From contig CACZQD010000027.1 in the NCBI GenBank assembly GCA_902783215.1, positions 1-17,596 on the forward strand: a stretch of 17,596 bases of DNA. The letters are read 5' to 3'. The first letter of the stretch is position 1, and each line of letters opens with the position of its first letter. The position numbers were made by a program, and so were the translations under genes. This document shows positions 14,571 through 17,596 of the stretch, piece after piece. This stretch comes from an uncultured Erysipelotrichaceae bacterium (GTDB taxonomy: Bacteria > Bacillota_I > Bacilli_A > RF39 > UBA660). The notes beneath the pieces are model-generated. The model was not told the DNA's origin. It saw nothing but the letters and a program-made list of their open reading frames with translations, and made no database searches.

Positions 14571-15308
14571 ATGAATGTCCTTTTTTTAGGAAAAGATAAA
14601 AGGTATGGGGTATTAATTGATTATTTAAGTAAAAAGTATAATGTAGAGTGTATAGGTTATGAAAATAGAAAACAGGGGAGTTTAGAATTAGATAAATATG
14701 ATATGATTATTTTACCAATGTATGGTATTAAAAATGGTAAAATAGATGATATTATTATTAGTCAAGAATTGATTGATAAAATAAGTTCTAAATGTATAAT
14801 ATATACAGGTAAAGTACCAAATGAATTAAAAGATAAAAATATTATTAGTTTTATGGAGGATGAAGATATTATAAAAGAGAATAATCAAATAACGGTTGAT
14901 GGTATATTGGATTATATAAAAAATATAAAGAAAGATCGTATTTGTATTTTAGGATATGGAAGAATTGGTAAAGAGTTGTATAAGTGTTTAAAAGATGATT
15001 ATCAAGTAGTTTTAGGTGTGAATAAAATACCTTCACATAAGGAAGTATTCTTTTTTACTAATAATTTTAAAGCTTTAAAAAGTAATTTAGAGAATAGCGA
15101 TTTAATTATAAATACTGTACCTAAAAATATAATTAAGGAAGAAATGATATTAAATGTTAATGGTCATATTCTAGATGTAGCATCTTATCCATATGGAATT
15201 GATCAACACTTAGTTAATAAGTATTCATTAAATTATTATTTATACTCATCAATACCATCAAAATATGATCCAGAAAGGGCAGGGAAAATACTTCTTAAAA
15301 AGTTTTAG
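14571..15308 (+). CDS. dpaA: Dipicolinate synthase subunit A (short form)
   Basis: DpaA (SpoVFA) with DpaB makes dipicolinate from dihydrodipicolinate-pathway intermediates in the mother cell for loading into the spore core. The start is ATG 14571, 5 bp after GGAGGAG (14559-14565); the frame's earlier ATGs at 14550 and 14553 lack a site. The 245 residues show an N-terminal alpha/beta domain (MNVLFLGKDKRYGVLIDYL), an NAD(P)-binding glycine loop ILGYGRIGK (126-134) and a C-terminal 'IPSKYDPERAGKILL' resembling the family's 'P-x-x-x-A-P-x-x-A-G' ending. At about 50 residues shorter than the Bacillus protein (around 295), both domains look trimmed but not broken. The gene sits 10 bp before dpaB, the standard operon order. 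By itself the call would be moderate; the dpaB neighbour makes it strong. Confidence 0.82.
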   Translation: MNVLFLGKDKRYGVLIDYLSKKYNVECIGYENRKQGSLELDKYDMIILPMYGIKNGKIDDIIISQELIDKISSKCIIYTGKVPNELKDKNIISFMEDEDIIKENNQITVDGILDYIKNIKKDRICILGYGRIGKELYKCLKDDYQVVLGVNKIPSHKEVFFFTNNFKALKSNLENSDLIINTVPKNIIKEEMILNVNGHILDVASYPYGIDQHLVNKYSLNYYLYSSIPSKYDPERAGKILLKKF

Positions 15309-15318
15309 GAGGGAGTTT

Positions 15319-15903
15319 ATGAAAGTTGGACTTGGAATAACATCATCATTCTGTACATTAAAACAAGTAATTAATAATATCAAACAGTTAACAGAAAAAG
15401 GATATGATGTGTATCCTGTGGTGTCAGAAAACATTGTAAAGTATGATACGAGATTTGGTAAAAGTAAAGATTTTATTCAAGCTGTTGAATATTTAACAGG
15501 TAGAAAAGTGATTAAGGATATAGTAGGAGCAGAAACATTTGGGCCATCTAATCCAATGGATATTATGGTCGTTTTACCTGCTACAGGAGATTTTTTAGGT
15601 AAAATGGCTAATGGTATTACAGATAATCCAGTTAATTTAGCAGTTAAAGCAACACTTAGAAATCAAAAACCAGTCGTTATTGCACTTTCAACTAATGATG
15701 GTTTAGGTTTAAGTGGTGAAAATATTATGAAATTATATAATAATAAATTAGTATACTTTGTACCATTTGGTCAAGATAATTATAAAACTAAACCTAATTC
15801 ATTGATTGCGCATTATGATCTTTTAATACCAACGATGGAAAAAGCAATAGAAAATATTCAAATACAACCTGTTTTAAAAGAATATCAAAAAGTAAAAAAA
15901 TAG
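15319..15903 (+). CDS. dpaB: Dipicolinate synthase subunit B (flavoprotein-like)
   Basis: DpaB (SpoVFB) is the flavoprotein-fold subunit of dipicolinate synthase. The start is ATG 15319 after AGGAGGGAG (15307-15315), not the in-frame position inside dpaA; this gives 194 residues against about 200 in Bacillus. Family signatures are the N-terminal 'VGLGITSSFCTL' (3-14), 'VLPATGDFLGKMANGITDNP' (about 91-110) followed by 'VNLAVKATLRNQKPVVIALSTNDGL', and 'NKLVYFVPFGQDN' near the C-terminus, in line with the usual phosphate-contacting and FMN-fold strands. The pair is the strongest evidence in the window for an endospore former. A terminator follows 30 bp after the stop. Confidence 0.93.
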   Translation: MKVGLGITSSFCTLKQVINNIKQLTEKGYDVYPVVSENIVKYDTRFGKSKDFIQAVEYLTGRKVIKDIVGAETFGPSNPMDIMVVLPATGDFLGKMANGITDNPVNLAVKATLRNQKPVVIALSTNDGLGLSGENIMKLYNNKLVYFVPFGQDNYKTKPNSLIAHYDLLIPTMEKAIENIQIQPVLKEYQKVKK

Positions 15904-15931
15904 AGTATCTCTTTAATCAATAACTGTTAAA

Positions 15932-15970
15932 AAATACTATCTTTAAGATTATCTTTAAGATAGTTTTTTT
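15932..15970 (+). terminator. Rho-independent terminator after dpaB
   Basis: ACTATCTT (15936-15943) pairs with AAGATAGT (15957-15964). The inner AAGAT/ATCTT bases can extend the stem, and seven or more T follow. Confidence 0.8.
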
Positions 15971-15971
15971 G

Positions 15972-16000
15972 TTGACATGGTAAAGGGGGCGTGCTAAAAT
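15972..16000 (+). promoter_or_regulatory. Strong sigma-A-type promoter for the repeat protein
   Basis: A perfect TTGACA (15972-15977), a 17-bp spacer and TAAAAT (15995-16000), with TG at the extended -10 position. The spacer contains an unusual G run (GGGGGC). The start would be near 16007, just ahead of GGGAGG. Confidence 0.8.
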
Positions 16001-16023
16001 ATAGTTATTAGGGAGGTTTTAAT

Positions 16024-16974
16024 GTGAATTATGAACAGATAAGAGATATTCTTGTAAAAGAATTAAAGAATACTAGTGAAATTATCAATTTAATGGATTT
16101 AGGATATGATTATGAATTTATAGATAAAATACTTTTCAATTATGTTGGATTTGAGGAAGGGAAAAAATATAAAAAATTTGCTGAAAAGCTTGAACCAATC
16201 ATAGAAAAATTAGATTTTAAAGATATTAGTTTTGATGATTTTTATTGTATTGATTATAATTTTTATAAATTACATAATGTTCGTATTAATCCGCAAACTA
16301 TCGCCAATAAGGATTTGCATGGTGCAAGGTGTAGAGGAGTAGAATTTATTGGGCCTTTTGATGATGTTAATGTTGAAAAGGTTCACTTTAAAGGTTCGAA
16401 AGGGGCTGTAATCAATCCGCAAAAGATAAAAAACAAAAGTCTATTTAATTCATCGTGTGAAGATGTTAAATTTGAAGGATCATTTGATTACGTTAAAGTT
16501 ATTGGAACTAGTTTTAAGGATTCAACGGGAGCTAAAATTAATCCACAAAACATATTTGATAAAAGTTTAAAAAATGCATATTGTTCTGATGTTATATTTA
16601 CCGGACCTTTTGATGGAGTTTATGTTTTATATACAGATTTTACTGGCTCAACGGGCGCAATAATTGATCCACAAGAGATTTATAATAAAAGTTTATATTG
16701 TACAAATTGTTGTGATGTTATATTTAATGGTAGATTTGATGGCGTATGTGTTAAAGAAGCAAAATTTAAGGGATCCAAAGGAGCAGTAATCGATCCACAA
16801 AAAGTTATAGATGGATCTTTTGAAGGTACCGATTGTTGTGATGTATTATTCATTAATAACTTTAGTAATATTAAAATGGATTCAAGTACTAATTTTGATG
16901 GAAGTAATTATATTGAATTAAATCAAAAAGAAAATGATTTTAGAACTAAATTAAAGCAGTTGATAAAAAAATAG
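16024..16974 (+). CDS. Protein with five 42-residue beta-solenoid-like repeats (pentapeptide-like), function unknown
   Basis: The start is GTG 16024, 7 bp after GGGAGG; an ATG overlapping it at 16022 is followed at once by TGA. Residues 1-87 are helical and acidic (MNYEQIRDILVKELKN...). Residues 88-297 are five repeats of 42 residues, consensus I-(N/D)-P-Q-x-I-x-x-K-S-L-x-x-x-x-C-x-D-V-x-F-x-G-x-F-D-x-V-x-V-x-x-x-x-F-x-G-S-x-G-A. The alternating F/V/C spacing is that of a right-handed beta-helix similar to pentapeptide-repeat proteins, though without strict A(D/N)LXX quintets. A Cys recurs at the same place in every repeat, and repeats 4-5 have CC. A short charged tail ends the protein. There is no signal peptide. 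It has its own strong promoter and no operon partner. I cannot assign a function. Confidence 0.75.
   Translation: MNYEQIRDILVKELKNTSEIINLMDLGYDYEFIDKILFNYVGFEEGKKYKKFAEKLEPIIEKLDFKDISFDDFYCIDYNFYKLHNVRINPQTIANKDLHGARCRGVEFIGPFDDVNVEKVHFKGSKGAVINPQKIKNKSLFNSSCEDVKFEGSFDYVKVIGTSFKDSTGAKINPQNIFDKSLKNAYCSDVIFTGPFDGVYVLYTDFTGSTGAIIDPQEIYNKSLYCTNCCDVIFNGRFDGVCVKEAKFKGSKGAVIDPQKVIDGSFEGTDCCDVLFINNFSNIKMDSSTNFDGSNYIELNQKENDFRTKLKQLIKK
16285..16914 (+). repeat. Five in-frame 126-bp repeats inside the solenoid-like protein
   Basis: Units begin at 16285, 16411, 16537, 16663 and 16789, each opening with ATT/ATC-(A/G)AT-CC(G/A)-CAA. The first four are well conserved as protein and less so as DNA; the fifth is degenerate after its first half. 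Confidence 0.8.
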
Positions 16975-17003
16975 TTGTAATATTTAAACATTTATAATAT
17001 AAT
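16975..17003 (+). promoter_or_regulatory. Promoter of the short plus-strand RNA, copy 1
   Basis: TTGTAA (16975-16980), 17-bp spacer, TATAAT (16998-17003). Another TATAAT at 16993 lacks a spaced -35. The start is expected near 17010, exactly at the AGGAGG. Confidence 0.65.
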
Positions 17004-17009
17004 TGATTT

Positions 17010-17071
17010 AGGAGGCACATTAGTGTCTACGATGTGTTTTGACACTGATGATTTACATTAGTGTTTTTTTT
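17010..17071 (+). ncRNA. Short structured RNA, candidate type I antitoxin, copy 1
   Basis: The predicted transcript runs from near 17010 to the T run at 17064-17071. Its 3' end is an intrinsic terminator: ACACTGATG (17042-17050), loop ATTTA, CATTAGTGT (17056-17064), a 9-bp stem with one G-U. The segment CATTAGTGTC (17018-17027) near the 5' end is the same as the 3' arm, so it can pair with the 5' arm instead, giving two exclusive folds. GACACTGA can pair with UUAGUGUC in the 5' leader of the converging minus-strand transcript. Size, convergent orientation and terminator position are like Fst-type RNAII. Confidence 0.55.
17023..17061 (+). CDS. 12-codon ORF within the short plus-strand RNA, copy 1
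   Basis: GTG 17023 stands 7 bp after AGGAGG (17010-17015) and opens MSTMCFDTDDLH, stopping with TAG inside the 3' arm of the terminator. The same frame is open in copy 2. Translation would melt both alternative hairpins. It may be chance, since the 5' motif is shared with the minus-strand leader. Confidence 0.3.
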   Translation: MSTMCFDTDDLH

Positions 17072-17074
17072 CTT

Positions 17075-17143
17075 TTAATTGAAAATAATTAAAAGTGTGA
17101 TAATGATGATCAAAGATGCGATTAAAAAATCTTTCTTAGTCAT
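17075..17143 (-). CDS. 22-residue hydrophobic peptide, candidate type I toxin, copy 1
   Basis: ATG at 17143-17141 is preceded by AAGGAGGTGAT (17157-17147), an almost complete complement of the 16S rRNA 3' end, at good spacing. The peptide begins MTKKDFLIAS, continues as an unbroken Leu/Ile/Thr stretch and ends IIFN. It thus has a short charged N-terminus, one membrane helix of about 17 residues and no charged tail. The size and plan are those of small membrane toxins such as Ibs (18-19 aa) and Fst (33 aa), though I see no sequence match to either. The frame is kept in copy 2 with only K4R. The gene converges on the short plus-strand RNA, whose terminator ends 4 bases from the stop codon. Confidence 0.6.
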   Translation of the reverse strand: MTKKDFLIASLIIIITLLIIFN

Positions 17144-17181
17144 AAAATCACCTCCTTCATTTCATATGAAAGAGCAGACAC
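17140..17181 (-). CDS. 13-codon leader ORF overlapping the toxin-like start, copy 1
   Basis: GTG at 17181-17179 opens M-S-A-L-S-Y-E-M-K-E-V-I-L, and its TGA overlaps the ATG of the 22-residue peptide (ATGA). Its codons run through the Shine-Dalgarno of the peptide. In this copy the leader's own site is degraded (GAAAG), so translation may be poor. Confidence 0.35.
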   Translation of the reverse strand: MSALSYEMKEVIL

Positions 17182-17256
17182 TAACTTAGCTTTCATATAT
17201 ATAATACACTGTGAAAGCCAATTTTCCTTTTTATGAATTTAATAAATAAAAAAATA

Positions 17257-17285
17257 TTGTATTTTTAAGAAATTTATAATATAAT
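17257..17285 (+). promoter_or_regulatory. Promoter of the short plus-strand RNA, copy 2
   Basis: TTGTAT (17257-17262), 17-bp spacer, TATAAT (17280-17285). Spacing and position are the same as in copy 1 although the spacer sequence differs, which suggests selection on the promoter. Confidence 0.65.
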
Positions 17286-17291
17286 TAATTT

Positions 17292-17353
17292 AGGAGGCAC
17301 ATTAGTGTCTACAAATTGGTTTGACACTGATGATTTACATTAGTGTCGTTTTT
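17292..17353 (+). ncRNA. Short structured RNA, candidate type I antitoxin, copy 2
   Basis: Same design as copy 1. The terminator stem is one pair longer (GACACTGATG 17323-17332, CATTAGTGTC 17338-17347) and the tail is GTTTTTCTTTT. The loop between the two alternative arms differs from copy 1 (AAATTGG against GATGTGT), which might give the two RNAs different partners. Confidence 0.55.
17305..17343 (+). CDS. 12-codon ORF within the short plus-strand RNA, copy 2
   Basis: GTG 17305, 7 bp after AGGAGG, opens MSTNWFDTDDLH and stops at the same TAG in the terminator arm. Relative to copy 1, four base changes alter two residues (MC to NW) without shifting the frame. Confidence 0.3.
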   Translation: MSTNWFDTDDLH

Positions 17354-17356
17354 CTT

Positions 17357-17425
17357 TTAATTGAAAATAATTAAAAGTGTGATAATGATGATCAAAGATG
17401 CGATTAAAAAATCTCTCTTAGTCAT
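17357..17425 (-). CDS. 22-residue hydrophobic peptide, candidate type I toxin, copy 2
   Basis: Identical to copy 1 except Arg instead of Lys at residue 4 (MTKRDFLIAS...). It has the same full Shine-Dalgarno (AAGGAGGTGAT, 17439-17429). Near-complete conservation of the peptide while the nearby RNA loop has changed suggests that the peptide is functional. In this copy the upstream leader frame still has its own good AGGAGG, so it is the better candidate for the active unit. Confidence 0.6.
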   Translation of the reverse strand: MTKRDFLIASLIIIITLLIIFN

Positions 17426-17463
17426 AAAATCACCTCCTTCATTTCATATGAAAGAGTAGACAC
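17422..17463 (-). CDS. 13-codon leader ORF overlapping the toxin-like start, copy 2
   Basis: GTG at 17463-17461 lies 8 bp after AGGAGG (17477-17472) and opens MSTLSYEMKEVIL, ending in a TGA that overlaps the peptide's ATG. The arrangement recalls mok upstream of hok, where leader translation is needed for toxin translation. No biochemical role for the 13-mer is implied. Confidence 0.45.
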   Translation of the reverse strand: MSTLSYEMKEVIL

Positions 17464-17472
17464 TAACTTAGC

Positions 17473-17596
17473 CTCCTATCTATAAAATACAATATAAAAG
17501 GAATATTTCCGTAAATTTTTAGAGTAAATGCAGTTTTTGGGAAAAATATTGAAATATCAGACTAATTGCAGAAAAATTATATCAAACCTGCAACAA
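17473..17596. other. Right-hand end, no gene seen
   Basis: AT-rich sequence with a short palindrome GGAATATTTCC (17500-17510). It should contain the minus-strand promoter for copy 2, but no convincing -35/-10 pair was found; TATTTT at about 17483-17490 on the minus strand is a possible -10. Confidence 0.3.

Larger units (their letters stand above)
16990..17190. repeat. Direct repeat cassette, copy 1
   Basis: A 201-bp block that recurs at 17272-17472 without gaps (constant offset 282) and, by hand count, nine substitutions. The -35 elements at 16975 and 17257 keep the same offset, but the bases between them and the block do not match well. Four of the nine changes fall at 17031-17037; the peptide-coding part has one. 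Confidence 0.9.
17272..17472. repeat. Direct repeat cassette, copy 2
   Basis: The second copy of the cassette. In this copy the two outer ends are also inverted repeats of each other: TAGGAGGC followed by TTAGTGTCTAC occurs reading inward from both ends (17291-17312 on plus, about 17453-17478 on minus). In copy 1 the right-hand SD part has decayed (GAAAGC instead of GGAGGC). Confidence 0.9.

Noticed and set aside
17010..17071. T-box or other metabolite riboswitch in the plus-strand RNA
   Set aside because: Far too short, no T-box or known aptamer sequence, and no plus-strand gene follows the terminator.
16975..17472. CRISPR array as an explanation for the repeats at the right end
   Set aside because: Only two long copies of about 200 bp that contain coding frames; no short repeat-spacer pattern.
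1..17596. tRNA or rRNA genes
   Set aside because: No stretch with cloverleaf arms, a GGTTC-type T-loop or rRNA-like GC content was seen.

Overview
The window comes from a low-GC, standard-code, Gram-positive-type genome, because TGA is used as a stop and TGG encodes Trp. Peptidoglycan genes of the dcw type (mraY, ftsW/spoVE) sit about 12 kb from a dipicolinate synthase pair (dpaA-dpaB), so the organism is very likely an endospore-forming member of the Bacillota. The extreme AT content and the type of hypothetical proteins fit a gut-associated Erysipelotrichia or uncultured Bacilli lineage, but the exact class is an inference.

Layout. (1) 1-2924: the C-terminal end of a large serine recombinase lies directly against the 3' fragment of a PASTA-domain penicillin-binding protein (PBP) gene, followed by overlapping mraY and ftsW/spoVE. 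A mobile element has apparently integrated inside the pbp gene. (2) 3147-5150: a Nif11-type leader peptide with a cationic, Cys-free tail, then a two-gene ABC exporter of the BcrA/LanF type. (3) 5496-8560: a three-gene operon of a UbiA-family polyprenyl-phosphate phosphoribosyltransferase-like enzyme, a polytopic GT-C-like membrane protein and a HAD phosphatase. This looks like a pathway that makes and uses a polyprenyl-phospho-pentose. (4) 8615-12482: an unknown soluble protein, then an apparent operon of a long coiled-coil protein, a GNAT acetyltransferase and a CmpB-like membrane protein. (5) 12709-15903: asparagine synthetase on the minus strand, divergent from dpaA-dpaB. (6) 16024-16974: a protein with 42-residue beta-solenoid-like repeats.

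(7) 16975-17472 is the most unusual region. A cassette of about 200 bp is present twice in direct orientation, 282 bp apart. Each copy has, on the minus strand, a 22-codon hydrophobic single-helix peptide with a near-perfect Shine-Dalgarno, preceded by a 13-codon leader ORF that overlaps its start by ATGA. On the plus strand there is a convergent short RNA of about 60 nt with its own promoter and terminator. The layout resembles a type I toxin-antitoxin locus (Fst/RNAII, Ibs/Sib, mok-hok logic), but I do not recognise the peptide as a named family.

Several start codons were moved to fit clear ribosome binding sites (3536, 4428, 5496, 14571, 15319). Nothing here was tested by database search; family calls rest on motifs seen in the translations.
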